Shown: positions 45,917 through 55,777, counted from the stretch's first letter. The stretch is 64,000 bases of DNA from Endozoicomonas sp965196975 (GCF_965196975.1 NZ_OZ239981.1:5580001-5644000), one strand, 5' to 3'. Numbers and translations are program-made. The notes: a model not told the origin generated them from the letters alone.

Positions 45917-46519
45917 TCAATCCAGCAACTCAATATCCAGACTGGCCAGCAACCGGATCGCCTCATGACGGGAAAATCGGGCATTCTTTATCTTATTTAT
46001 ATGGATATCGATATCGTAACTGGTCGACTCGGCGAAGCTGGCAGACGTCAGATTAGTGTTACTGAACAGGCTATGGGTAAAGTCGGTATAATCAAATACG
46101 CCATCACGGAAATCGCCCTCCCTGAAATCAACGTCATGTGCCTTACACGCTTCCATTCTGATCTCGGCCAGATCCAGACCAAAGAAGGATGAATCATTCA
46201 GAATGCACTGGAAAAACGCGATGGGTGAGGCCACGGAGATATTGGGCCAGGCCGCTTTAGTCCAATCAACACCAACCAGTTTGCTGCTTTTGAAAGCAAC
46301 ATCAGAAAAACGGCTGTAGTTCAGCTTAACCAGACTGAGATTGCACTTTTCAAATTCACAATCAATAAAGCGGCACTTTTCAAACACCGCCTCGCTGAAA
46401 TCACAGTTCACAAAGGTACAGGCATCGAACTCGCCCCCCTGGAATTTCCCATGGGCAAAGTCACCATCGCTGAAGGTTGTGGACAGGTATTCTGCGCCAT
46501 TCTCAATAGTGCTTTTCAT
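45917..46519 (-). CDS. Qnr-like pentapeptide-repeat protein
   Basis: 200 residues made of A(D/N)LXX-type repeats: FSDGDFAHGKFQGGEFDACTF, then CDFSEAVFEKCRFIDCEFEKCNLS and a second block CKAHDVDFREGDFRDGVFDYTDF. The break between the blocks and a C-terminal helix (SRHEAIRLLASLDIELL) match the QnrB/McbG layout. Such right-handed beta-helices mimic DNA and can protect gyrase. No evidence of a real resistance role here. Followed at 46642 by the chitinase on the same strand. Confidence 0.8.
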   Translation of the reverse strand: MKSTIENGAEYLSTTFSDGDFAHGKFQGGEFDACTFVNCDFSEAVFEKCRFIDCEFEKCNLSLVKLNYSRFSDVAFKSSKLVGVDWTKAAWPNISVASPIAFFQCILNDSSFFGLDLAEIRMEACKAHDVDFREGDFRDGVFDYTDFTHSLFSNTNLTSASFAESTSYDIDIHINKIKNARFSRHEAIRLLASLDIELLD

Positions 46520-46601
46520 ATCATCTTATATTTAACTGGGTAAAACGAAGCAGCATAGTACTTTATACAAATCAGCTATCCTGAAACTTTCTTACAAGAA
46601 A

Positions 46602-46628
46602 GAAAAGCGGTAATCACTCACCGCTTTC
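46602..46628 (-). terminator. Terminator of chitinase gene
   Basis: GAAAGCGGT / ACCGCTTTTC with a T-rich tail (TTTTCTTTCTT) read leftward. Follows the chitinase stop by about 14 bp. Confidence 0.7.
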
Positions 46629-46641
46629 TATTGACCAAAAA

Positions 46642-48873
46642 TTACAACCTGATCCAGGCATCCTGCCAGTACTGGCTGCTGCCTGGTGCATAGGCCGGGC
46701 TGGAACACCACGCCGTGTAAGGCCAGGGCTTACACTCGTAGAGGGCATTATCACTGCCAACCACAATATCGCCCGCTGCATAGCTGGTATTGGCATCGTA
46801 CAGTGGGTACTCACCCGGAGGCGGTGTTACACCGCCTTCGACCTTCACCGTAAATCCAGCCTCATAGCTTGCCGTTTCACCGTCTGCAGTGGTTCCGTTT
46901 ACCTTCAGGGTATAACGACCCGCTTCCGCATTGCTGATGCTCATCGCAAGGTTGCTGTTGCCCGTTACGGAAAGACTGGCATTGCTGACCACATTGCCGC
47001 TCGAGTCTGTGATCACCGCATGCAGATCCATAGCTTCATTGACAGCAATCTGCAGCGAGAGGTTCACCAGACCATCAACCGCCGAGTATTCAGCAGCAAC
47101 GCCGGAAACGGTGATTTCAGCTTCGGGATCTGGCTGACCGCCGCCACCGCAGGAACTGTCAGAGACTTTACGCCATACGCCCCACTCTCCAGTCGTACCA
47201 GGCTCTTCACCCTGGGTCCACCAGCCAGCCTGCCACAGACTTCCGTTATGAGAAGCCTCATCGCCTTTCAAATAGATGGAACCTGCATCCCAGGGGTTCG
47301 CGCAGCTGGTGCCATCCGATACGGTGACTTTCCGCTCAGCAGAAACCGTCTGGCCCGCACTGTCGGTCACGGAATAGTTCACGCTATAAACACCAACAAC
47401 GGACGTATTTACAGAACCTGACACACGGATTGACGATGTCAGATCACCGTCTTCAGCATCGGTAGCCGTAACACCCGCCATTTCATCAAATGGGGTATTG
47501 AGCTGGATAATTGTGTTGTCTACCCCAGAGAAAACGGGCTTCAGACTGTAGACTTCAACAGATCGAACGACAGACGTTGCATTACCGTCACTGTCCGTTA
47601 CACGATAAGTGAGAGCATAGGTGCCAATCTCGTGGGTATCGACATAACCATCAATGCGAATTTCCCCCGTCAGGTCACCATCTTCATTATCAATGGCAGA
47701 GACTCCGGCCATGGCATCAAAATCACTGCGATGCAGAACACGGACATTCTGAACACCTTTCAATACCGGCTTACCCTCAACCGGCGGTGGCGTTGGTGAG
47801 TTGCTGTGGATAAATGGACCGTAGTCTTTAATAAACTGCTCATTGTAAGCGTTACCGGAGGCGTCGGTGCCCATATCCCAGTTGATCGACCAGGTCATCA
47901 CACCACGCAGCCCCTGCCCCTGTGATTCCAGTCGCTTGAAGGCGTTGTAAAGATCCTGAGGGTCTTTCACAAAACCAGTAGCAGCGGCATCATTACTGGT
48001 TGGAATACCGAAAACCAGTCTGGAGTGTGGAATCTTATGAAAACCACGGGTGCCGTTTACCAGAGAGTCTGAGATGTAATAAATAAACTCTTCTTTTAAT
48101 GCGTCGTTGTTCTGACCAATCCAGCCAATCCCATCAATCCAGATACCATCGCCACCCTGGTTGTAAAACTGAGGGTTGATCCAGTCGTAATAACCTTCGA
48201 GATTTTCAAGATAGGGAACGTACTTGCCACTATCGATCAGGTAAGGAAACTCCGGCGCCATGGTGATCAGGAAGTTTTTACCCTGCGCTTTGTAATGGTC
48301 TTTCACAATGCGCAGCGCTGCTGGAATTACTGTCTGATTATCTGCCGCGGTAACAGCAGCCTGCTCCAGGTCGATATCCAAACCGTCAAAGCCATAGTAG
48401 TCAGTCAGCCGGATGATCTCATCCGCAAAAGGCTGTTCATCACCCGCCTGCAATTCAACATGGGCATCAGCACCGCCCAGGGCAATCAGCACAGAGCGGC
48501 CCTGATTATTCAGTTCAGCAATCTGGTTAATAAACTGCTGCTCAGAAAGACCAACAGCTGGATCCAGATGGAACGTTGGAATACGACCTGCCGCCGTGTC
48601 GTACACTTTCATAAACGAGACGTTGACCACATTGTACATGGGGTCAATCTGGTCCAGCTTCACACAGGGAGCATTACCACCCTGATAGCCCGAGCCATCG
48701 CACCAGTTATGCCAGTAGCCCACAACCACGCCACTGTCGGGATTGACCATGGCCGAACCACTGGCCTGTAAAGTAGAGCCCTGTGCCGTCGCACCCATTG
48801 CTACCAGTACGGCGGAAGTAGCCAGTTGTAATAATTTACGCTTGAACAAATTTCTGTTCCTTACACATTTCAT
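46642..48873 (-). CDS. Secreted modular GH18 chitinase
   Basis: 743 residues. A signal peptide (LLQLATSAVLVAMGATAQG) is followed by a GH18 barrel (about 45-355) with the catalytic motif DGLDIDLE (Glu near residue 168). Two Ig-like/HYR-type repeats come next (VRVLHRSDFDAMAGVSAIDNEDGDL..., IQLNTPFDEMAGVTATDAEDGDL...), then a CBM5/12-type chitin-binding domain (NPWDAGSIYLKGDEASHNG), a further beta-rich module, and a second CBM5/12-like tail (YDANTSYAAGDIVVGSDNA). Hydrolyses chitin of algae or animals. Likely exported. Confidence 0.92.
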   Translation of the reverse strand: MKCVRNRNLFKRKLLQLATSAVLVAMGATAQGSTLQASGSAMVNPDSGVVVGYWHNWCDGSGYQGGNAPCVKLDQIDPMYNVVNVSFMKVYDTAAGRIPTFHLDPAVGLSEQQFINQIAELNNQGRSVLIALGGADAHVELQAGDEQPFADEIIRLTDYYGFDGLDIDLEQAAVTAADNQTVIPAALRIVKDHYKAQGKNFLITMAPEFPYLIDSGKYVPYLENLEGYYDWINPQFYNQGGDGIWIDGIGWIGQNNDALKEEFIYYISDSLVNGTRGFHKIPHSRLVFGIPTSNDAAATGFVKDPQDLYNAFKRLESQGQGLRGVMTWSINWDMGTDASGNAYNEQFIKDYGPFIHSNSPTPPPVEGKPVLKGVQNVRVLHRSDFDAMAGVSAIDNEDGDLTGEIRIDGYVDTHEIGTYALTYRVTDSDGNATSVVRSVEVYSLKPVFSGVDNTIIQLNTPFDEMAGVTATDAEDGDLTSSIRVSGSVNTSVVGVYSVNYSVTDSAGQTVSAERKVTVSDGTSCANPWDAGSIYLKGDEASHNGSLWQAGWWTQGEEPGTTGEWGVWRKVSDSSCGGGGQPDPEAEITVSGVAAEYSAVDGLVNLSLQIAVNEAMDLHAVITDSSGNVVSNASLSVTGNSNLAMSISNAEAGRYTLKVNGTTADGETASYEAGFTVKVEGGVTPPPGEYPLYDANTSYAAGDIVVGSDNALYECKPWPYTAWCSSPAYAPGSSQYWQDAWIRL

Positions 48874-48973
48874 TTGCCCGCGCTTTTTATAATCTATTGA
48901 TTAACAGGGCAATAGTAATAAAAGGATCGGGTTCACAAATTATCGATAAAGATCAGAATAGACCGCTAAAGAA

Positions 48974-49058
48974 TATACCCAAAGGATTTCAAGTCGCTAC
49001 ACGGCGGCAAAAGAGAGAGCGATGCCAGCAAAATCGTTCTTTGAAAGACGATGGGTAT
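48974..49058. repeat. Shorter relative of the dispersed palindrome at 990
   Basis: Starts TATACCCAAAGGATTTCAAG and ends CTTTGAAAGACGATGGGTAT, matching the end sequence of the 128-bp element but about 40 bp shorter inside. It lies between chitinase and trmK-like genes, so both copies are intergenic. Confidence 0.6.
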
Positions 49059-49067
49059 GAAAACAGT

Positions 49068-49757
49068 TCACGGCTCTGCAATCATCACACGCTGATACCC
49101 ATCAATAATGGGCTGGACGTTATCGACACTGCCTCGTTGGATCCTCTGGTAATGAGCGATCGTTTTGTTGAGATACCGTCTGCCCACTTCAGCCTGCCCT
49201 GCGGTATCGGCCTTCCATATGTCATCACCAAAGGGACTGATTGTTGATTGTCCATCACTGACCGAAGACACCAGAAAAATCTCATAGAACCGCTGGTTGT
49301 CTTCCACCAGTACTTCCTGCTTCAGGCTGAAGTCGAGTTCGATCAACTGCTGTCGTACCATAAACTGGTGATAGACAGGGCAAAGCAGGAAATCCATTGA
49401 ATGACCCGGATACCGCTGAACCAGCGCATGGATAAACTGAACCATCAAATCACCACCCACACCGGCAATAATCACCAGGTGCCGCCCCTGATACTGATCC
49501 ACAGGTAAGGCTTTCACATCCAGACAATGGGTTTCCCAGGCTGAAGCACTATGGGGGAAAAAACGCTCCAGCTTACGATCCAGCTCCGCCATCAACTCAG
49601 GCACAATATCCACAAAATGAATACACTCAGCAGCCTGCCTTGATAACAATGCAGCCCCAAGCAAGCCATGGTCACAGCAGCAGTCCCAGATATGCGTATA
49701 ACCCGGTTCCACCATGGAATCGATCTGTTTGAGTCGTTTACTAAGTTTCAATGACAA
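49068..49757 (-). CDS. TrmK-like tRNA (adenine-22 N1)-methyltransferase family protein
   Basis: 229 residues. RLKQIDSMVEPGYTHIWDCCCDHGLLGAALL matches the TrmK motif I pattern (RLxxIxxxV...DIGxDHxxLP), with two Cys in place of conserved residues. VIIAGVGGDLMVQFI and FLLCPVYHQFMVRQQL follow. Family members methylate A22 of tRNA. The TTG start at 49757 is the ORF limit; no better start is evident. The altered motif I and short length leave the activity uncertain. Confidence 0.7.
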   Translation of the reverse strand: MSLKLSKRLKQIDSMVEPGYTHIWDCCCDHGLLGAALLSRQAAECIHFVDIVPELMAELDRKLERFFPHSASAWETHCLDVKALPVDQYQGRHLVIIAGVGGDLMVQFIHALVQRYPGHSMDFLLCPVYHQFMVRQQLIELDFSLKQEVLVEDNQRFYEIFLVSSVSDGQSTISPFGDDIWKADTAGQAEVGRRYLNKTIAHYQRIQRGSVDNVQPIIDGYQRVMIAEP

Positions 49758-49913
49758 AAGCCTGCCTGATGAACTAAATGGTCAAAAGGAGGGATTGTAG
49801 TGATCGTGTTGACCGGTTGGGAACAGGGTTACAAGATTAAAATAGGCACAGCCACCTTCAAATCTCGCCAACAAACATGGAAAACCTATTTGCATGCCTG
49901 ACTTGTAAATTGC

Positions 49914-50174
49914 TTATTCACAAGAGCTATACCGCTTAAGGAATCCAGCAACCTCTTCCTGACAATCAGTTTGCAATATTCTTCGATAAAACTGCCCCTT
50001 AATATGCAAGTCAAGGGTATACCGTTGGTTCTTTGGATCCTCTCGCTTTTCAGGCATCTCAAAATCCACCCATAAAAAAAATGACTCCTCACCTAAGCGG
50101 CAAACAAAGCATGGGCACTCATCATTCTTGTAACTTTGATCAATAAATGAGCCTGGCAAATCTATTCCAAGGTT
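49914..50174 (-). pseudogene. Main part of a small gene disrupted by IS66 copy C
   Basis: About 87 residues (NLGIDLPGSFIDQSYKN, CPCFVCRLGEESFFLWVDFEMPE) that begin right at the IS edge. Removing the IS joins them to FGRGF upstream (51774-51817). Frame and join are consistent with one interrupted gene of about 100 codons. A GTG in the IS end (50189) can start the present fragment (MLNSYNLG...). Unknown family. Confidence 0.65.
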
Positions 50175-51773
50175 GTAACTATTCAGCACCCAGCAAAGGC
50201 GTATTGTTGTAATTTCGAACCGCTTTAAGAAGCGCCTGAAATATGTTCAACCCCTGCTTTTTAGCAGATGATAAATAGCTTCGGATTCGGGTAAACATGG
50301 TACCTCCGTCTTCGCTTCTGAAACAGCCTGAGATCTTCTGCTTAAGTTTGGCCATCCTGGCATCACGTTCACTGCCATTGTTATCGAAGGGAATTGAAAA
50401 GTCCGACATGAAGCGCAACGTTTCAACCTTAAACTCAATAAGCCTTTTGAACAGGTTGTAGGCCTTGGTATTCCTGACCTTCTTACGTCAAAGCACCTGT
50501 CGTTGTTTTTCCATATAAGCGGTTTCCTTCGTGAGAGCCCTTTGAAGGATTTGGTCGTATATCGTCTCAATGCGAAGCTGTATTGCACCAGGCATTTGAG
50601 TCAGACCGGCTGCTTTGTATTTCTTGCAGAAGTGCCAGGAGAGCGTAAGCAATTTCATCAGCCGCAGAGCCAGCTTATTCGCATCCCTATCGACAACTCC
50701 CTGAAGCTCTCTCAGATGATGGGCATTACAAAGCACATGCACTGCCGCATAGGCAAAGTAGGACTTCCAATGATCGTGAACCAGAATGCCTGCAAAAGTC
50801 AGCAGGATGCCCATTGCATCCATTGCTTCACAACCTCGCCTTTCTGAGAGGTAGTAAAGCGTCCATTGGTCATCTCGCATAATGTGTAACCACCACAGTG
50901 AACCGTCAACCCGCATGCCAGTTTCATCCGCTCCTGCAACCGGACTTTCTTGTAAAGCATCGCGGATACTCTGCTCAGTAGAGGCCAGGTTCTCATGGGT
51001 ATAGGCAACAAAATTGGCAACAGAGCCTGCGCTGACACTCATGCAATAAATAGTATTGAAATACTCAGACACCCGGTGATATGGGATGAAGTGATACTGG
51101 TTTAAATGAACAGCCATTGCCTGAGTCACTTCTCCGTATTGAGCAGCGGCTTTCACTCCTTGGGGAAACTCAGCGGTGTTCCGTTTACCACAAGGACATA
51201 CTTTAACGTCTGCCCAGTACGCGGTAACTTCAAATTCTCCGGGTCTACCTGGATCAAAAACCTGTCGCTCAATGTATTTGGTGGGTTTAATATCGATAAG
51301 CGAAGACTGGCAACAGCAACATTTTTCAACCTTCAGATGCCTGACATAATCGGGTAAGGCGACACGTCTCAAACAAGAGCCTTGATGACCTTTCTGGCCA
51401 CCTGGTTTATTGCCTGAAGATGGTCTAAGGCTTTTGGGGTTCGGTGTTTCCTGTGAGGAGCAGGGGGCTTCTTTGGAAGATGTATCACCTTTATCACTCC
51501 CTTTTTTACTGGGCTTTTGATAACCATCTGACGATGGTGGCTTACTACTGTTTTGACTGTTTTTATTAACCCTTTCTTCCAGTTCGCTGCAACGTTCCCG
51601 TAAAAGCGCATTCTCGGTCCGAAGCTCTTCATTCTCTTTAAGGAGAGCTTCGGTAAACGGAGTAGCTGGGAAGTCTGGTTCCATACTGGAGATTTGTTAG
51701 AAAAATTGAGTATAAGATGATGGTCGAAAAATCAGAAAATTCCAGATTTATATGAAGGGTGCTGAATAGTTAC
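50175..51773 (-). mobile_element. IS66-family insertion sequence, copy C (1599 bp)
   Basis: Same ends as copies A and B (GTAACTATTCAGCACCC). The perfect 8-bp target duplication CCAAGGTT lies at 50167-50174 and 51774-51781. At least two point differences from copies A/B (50323 and 50490). Confidence 0.97.
50179..51684 (-). pseudogene. IS66 transposase, copy C, broken by a nonsense change
   Basis: Compared with copy B, GGA after the Leu of QRQVL is TGA (the base at 50490 is A on the given strand, C in copy B at 14367). Translation stops after about 398 of 501 residues, before the catalytic Glu segment NNGSERDAR. A second change at 50323 is synonymous. The rest of the frame is intact. Such an element could still be moved in trans by A or B. 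Confidence 0.95.
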
Positions 51774-51817
51774 CCAAGGTTAAAGCCACGACCAAATGCT
51801 TGCTGATACAACAACAC
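51774..51817 (-). pseudogene. Start of the small gene disrupted by IS66 copy C
   Basis: Read leftward, GTG at 51817 (AGGATTAGG upstream) opens VLLYQQAFGRGF... in frame with NLGIDLPG across the duplicated CCAAGGTT. A stop lies further upstream, so the start lies between. The GTG choice is tentative. Confidence 0.45.
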
Positions 51818-51925
51818 GAGCCTAATCCTGAACTTAGAGTTTTTATTCGAGCTATTAAATTAGGTCAGCATTTTTGGTTCGTCCAAACGAATACCATATA
51901 AATTTATTCCTGGTACCATAATGCT

Positions 51926-54900
51926 TTGCATTCAACATCTCAGTGTCCAATGTCCATTTCCGAAGAGCTTCAGTCTGACAGCAAAGCGTATCCTGAGAAC
52001 CAGCGAACTTTTAAAGTCCCTGCTAATGCTTATGTGACGGCCCTTACCCAATACATCAGCACCCAACTCTCAGATAAGTTGTCTCATTTTGCCAATTCAG
52101 ACCAGTTTGAAGATAGCATCCAGTTGGCACAACTTATTGCCACAACGATTGATTCTGGTTCAAAGAACTTAAGCCTACCGTTACGCCGTGTACTTTTTTC
52201 AGAAGATGAGAGCATTCAGCTACCACTCTATGATGACTTTTCCTTAATTTCTCCCTCTTTGATAACAAACGACAAAACGGCAAAAACCAATTTTTTTAAG
52301 AATCTCAAGTTCGAGCTGCAAACCTCAGACAACTTTAATTTCATGGTGAGCTTCATTCGTTCATCTGGCCTTCAGCTACTACTAAGCCCTCTAGAATACT
52401 TTCGTCAGCGGGAAAAAAAGGGACGAATTCTAACCTCGGTTTATATGAACATCACTGAGCCCTCTGCACTCAGAAAGCTCCTTGAGCAACCGCACATAGA
52501 AACCAGAGTATACTCTGCAGGCAGAGAGTCTTTTCATACAAAGGCCTATCTTTTTGAGCGGCAAACACACATTAATAGCTGCGCACTGATAGGGTCATCA
52601 AATATCTCCCATGCTGCACTTAAAAGTGGTGAAGAATGGAATGTAAAAATCCCTCGCTCCAGCTCTTCTGATATCTATGATCAAGCCATTACCCGTTTTG
52701 AATCCCTCTGGGATTCAGAAGAGTCTATTCCTCTAACTGAGAGCTTTATTGAGCAATATGAAGCGTACCTTTCAGGACACGCAGCAGAGGAAGTCAAAAC
52801 CAAAAGCACATTTGATTTTCTCAAGCAAAGCCAGTTGCCAAAAAAACACCATACTCCACTGAGCATCAGCCCAAATAAAATGCAGCTGCAGGCGCTTGAT
52901 AACTTGGCTCTGTCTCGCCAAAAAGGTGAAAGTCGTGCGGTCGCTATCGCCGCAACTGGTACTGGAAAAACGTTTCTCGCAGCATTTGATGCTCACCAAT
53001 GCAATGCGAAGCAGGTTCTGTTTATTGCCCATCGGGATGAACTTTTGGAAGGTGCAATCGAGGCCTTCTCCACCGTATTTGGCACAAGGGCTCTCTGCGG
53101 CAAGTTTACGGGAAAAAGTAAAGAAACCGACAAACAATTTATCTTCAGTACCGTGCAAACCTTATTCAGAGACAGCAATCTGCAACAGTTCTCACCAGAT
53201 ACGTTTGACTACATGGTCGTTGATGAGTTTCACCATGCGCAAGCTGATACCTACCAAAAAATTATCAACTATTTTACGCCCAGATTCCTGCTCGGAATGA
53301 CAGCCACACCCGAACGTATGGACGGTAGAGATGTTCTCAAGCTATGCAACTATAATATTGTCTGTGATATTCGCTTGAAAGAAGCTCTATCGCTCGACTT
53401 GCTAGCCCCCTTCCACTATTTCGGAGTGGCGGATGAAACCGTTGACTACGACCAGATAGAAAAGCAAGCAGGCGGCCAGTTTGTTGAAGCTAAGCTGGTC
53501 AATAAACTCAACACTCCAGAGCGAGTTAATTACATTATCGAGCAGATTCGCAAATTCAGCTTTCATGGCCAACGTCGATGCATGCTTGGATTCTGTGTAA
53601 ATCGAGCCCATGCGGAGTTTATGAGTCGTTCATTCAATGAGCGAGGTATAAATAGCACCGTTTTAACCGGTCTCTCTGATCCTCAGGAGCGCCAGAGAGA
53701 AATCAGAAATTTACAAGATATTACCCACCCCTTAGAAGCAATCTTTACCGTTGATATCTTCAATGAAGGTATCGATATTCCTCAGGTGAATTTATTGTTG
53801 TTCTTGAGACCAACTGAATCATCCACCATTTTTATTCAACAACTTGGACGAGGACTACGGAAAGCAGAAGGAAAGGAGTACGTTACCGTTCTGGATTTCA
53901 TTGGAAATTATCAGAACTCTTACATGGTACCTCTGGCTCTGAGTGGGGAAAGTGGTCGAAGGGATTTCGATAAAGAAACACTAAAAAGAGCAGTTACCAA
54001 TGAATTTGCCGACTTACCAGCAGGCTGCTACGTAGAGCTGGATGAAGTTGCCAAAGAGAAAATAATTTCCAAACTGGATAGTATTCGTCTGGACAAAATT
54101 GAATATCTAAAAAAATTGTATATCCAGTTCAAAAAGGATCTGGGCATCTCACCAGAATTAATGGACTTCTACACATCTGAAAATGCCCCAAACCCAAACT
54201 TCTTCTTTTCAAAGTTTGGCTCGCTCTTTAATACGAAAAATCAGTGTCATGATAAAGAAGGTAACCCGCCTGAGCTTCAGGAAAACCAACTTCTCCAAGA
54301 GGTCGCTGAACGACTGGAAGCTATGTGCCCATTGAAGTGGCCTTATGAATTTATTGCCCTGCACCTAGCCACGGAAGAAAAACGCGCGATAATTAATACT
54401 GATGACATTATTCATGAGCTAACTCGTTATTTTAACCAAAGTATACGCACCGAGCAGCATGAAGCGTTGATCACGTCAGCAATGAAGTCCCTGACTCTAT
54501 GTCATGGAAAAATGACATGGGCTATTGGCTCCATAAATAATGGTGCCCTGGAAATAGACAGCCAGATCATTGCTTTGATTCATAGCACCCAATTTACACA
54601 AAGCTATATCCGGGAGCGTATAAGGTATGGTTTAAAATTCTTCAGGCGTCACTTTAAACCTGAAGCGTTCCTGGCTGAGGGTGAGCGCTTTATTCGCTAC
54701 CAGAACTATACTCGGAACGATATTCAGTTCCTTTCTGGCGACACTGCAAAACGGGGAACTTGGCGTGAAGGCGTAAAACGGATAGGCCAGAACTACTTTC
54801 TGTTTATTAATTTAAATAAAGACGAAGATGTCGATGCCCATCTTCATTATAAAGATTACTTTATGGATCCCAGGACCTTCCACTGGCAAAGCCAGAACCA

Positions 54901-55129
54901 GACATCGCACAGCTCAAGCGTTGGTCAGCACTTCATCCACCATAAACAGGAAAACTACCAGATCCACCTTTTTGTTCGAAAGCAAGTCAAGCAGTACAAC
55001 ATAACCTTACCTTTTATGTATCTTGGACAGGTTGATTATGTCAGCAGCTCGGGAGACAAACCCATGAGCATCGTCTGGAAATTACAGCACGCCGTACCGC
55101 TGAGTATTTTTGAAGACCTTACTGAGTAG
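51926..55129 (+). CDS. PLD-nuclease / SF2 helicase / DUF3427 protein
   Basis: 1067 residues (TTG 51926) or 1059 from ATG 51950; neither has a strong ribosome site. Domain order: a phospholipase-D-type nuclease segment with FHTKAYLF...GSSNIS (about 203-225), SF2 helicase with GTGKT (about 346-350), VVDEFHHA (motif II, about 432) and TATPERMDGR, helicase C domain with VDIFNEGIDIP and QQLGRGLRKAEGK, then a C-terminal DUF3427 region (about 900-1060; FFRRHFKPEAF, RGTWREGVKRIGQNYFLF). Such proteins are DNA-processing enzymes seen in repair and defence settings. Faces a NUDIX gene 29 bp away. Confidence 0.85.
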   Translation: MHSTSQCPMSISEELQSDSKAYPENQRTFKVPANAYVTALTQYISTQLSDKLSHFANSDQFEDSIQLAQLIATTIDSGSKNLSLPLRRVLFSEDESIQLPLYDDFSLISPSLITNDKTAKTNFFKNLKFELQTSDNFNFMVSFIRSSGLQLLLSPLEYFRQREKKGRILTSVYMNITEPSALRKLLEQPHIETRVYSAGRESFHTKAYLFERQTHINSCALIGSSNISHAALKSGEEWNVKIPRSSSSDIYDQAITRFESLWDSEESIPLTESFIEQYEAYLSGHAAEEVKTKSTFDFLKQSQLPKKHHTPLSISPNKMQLQALDNLALSRQKGESRAVAIAATGTGKTFLAAFDAHQCNAKQVLFIAHRDELLEGAIEAFSTVFGTRALCGKFTGKSKETDKQFIFSTVQTLFRDSNLQQFSPDTFDYMVVDEFHHAQADTYQKIINYFTPRFLLGMTATPERMDGRDVLKLCNYNIVCDIRLKEALSLDLLAPFHYFGVADETVDYDQIEKQAGGQFVEAKLVNKLNTPERVNYIIEQIRKFSFHGQRRCMLGFCVNRAHAEFMSRSFNERGINSTVLTGLSDPQERQREIRNLQDITHPLEAIFTVDIFNEGIDIPQVNLLLFLRPTESSTIFIQQLGRGLRKAEGKEYVTVLDFIGNYQNSYMVPLALSGESGRRDFDKETLKRAVTNEFADLPAGCYVELDEVAKEKIISKLDSIRLDKIEYLKKLYIQFKKDLGISPELMDFYTSENAPNPNFFFSKFGSLFNTKNQCHDKEGNPPELQENQLLQEVAERLEAMCPLKWPYEFIALHLATEEKRAIINTDDIIHELTRYFNQSIRTEQHEALITSAMKSLTLCHGKMTWAIGSINNGALEIDSQIIALIHSTQFTQSYIRERIRYGLKFFRRHFKPEAFLAEGERFIRYQNYTRNDIQFLSGDTAKRGTWREGVKRIGQNYFLFINLNKDEDVDAHLHYKDYFMDPRTFHWQSQNQTSHSSSVGQHFIHHKQENYQIHLFVRKQVKQYNITLPFMYLGQVDYVSSSGDKPMSIVWKLQHAVPLSIFEDLTE

Positions 55130-55158
55130 GCATCTGGCCTGAGATCTCAGGCCATTCT

Positions 55159-55575
55159 TCAAGAACGGGTTACAGCTTCCTGTTGCTGAACGACCAACCG
55201 GTCAACAGCTGGGATATCAGCTGGAGCCCAAACTAAACTTTGCAAGCTACTCACTGGCAGCCACAATAATGCAGCGTGTTCGCTGGCAACCGGCTCACCA
55301 CCAACCACTTTGGCATGAAATGTACGTAGATTAATGATGAAACCACCATAATCGTGTGTGGTATTTTCGACCATACCCGCCACCTCTATATCACAGGAAA
55401 GCTCTTCACGAATCTCTCGACAAAGGGTTTCTTCTGGTTGTTCACCTTCCTCAATTTTTCCACCAGGAAATTCCCAAAGGTTGGGCAAGCTCATCTGTGA
55501 TGAGCGTAGGGCACAAAGAACTCTATTACTATCATCTCGAATAATTGCTCCAACCACTTTAATGGTTTTCTTCAC
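55159..55575 (-). CDS. NUDIX (deoxy)nucleoside triphosphate pyrophosphohydrolase
   Basis: 138 residues from GTG 55575 (AAGGAG spaced 7). The Nudix box is intact (GGKIEEGE...REIREEL). KVVGAIIRDDSNRVLCALR and WEFPGG are MutT/CTP-pyrophosphohydrolase-like. Likely cleans modified nucleotides. Convergent with the DUF3427 helicase, whose family is often linked to NUDIX domains; this suggests, but does not prove, a joint function. Confidence 0.9.
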   Translation of the reverse strand: MKKTIKVVGAIIRDDSNRVLCALRSSQMSLPNLWEFPGGKIEEGEQPEETLCREIREELSCDIEVAGMVENTTHDYGGFIINLRTFHAKVVGGEPVASEHAALLWLPVSSLQSLVWAPADIPAVDRLVVQQQEAVTRS

Positions 55576-55777
55576 TCATAAACTCCTTAGTTATTCAAAA
55601 TACAAGTATAGATATCAAGATAACTAGCTGGCTATAACACAAATGAACTCAAATACTTTTACTTAAGCCAAGAGAGCGACATTTTGATTCTGGTCAAATC
55701 GAACTTAAACATCCTAGCCCTTTGTTGGGGCTTTATGGCTTCTATTCTGGAGTACACTCTACAAATAAGAGAAAAAC

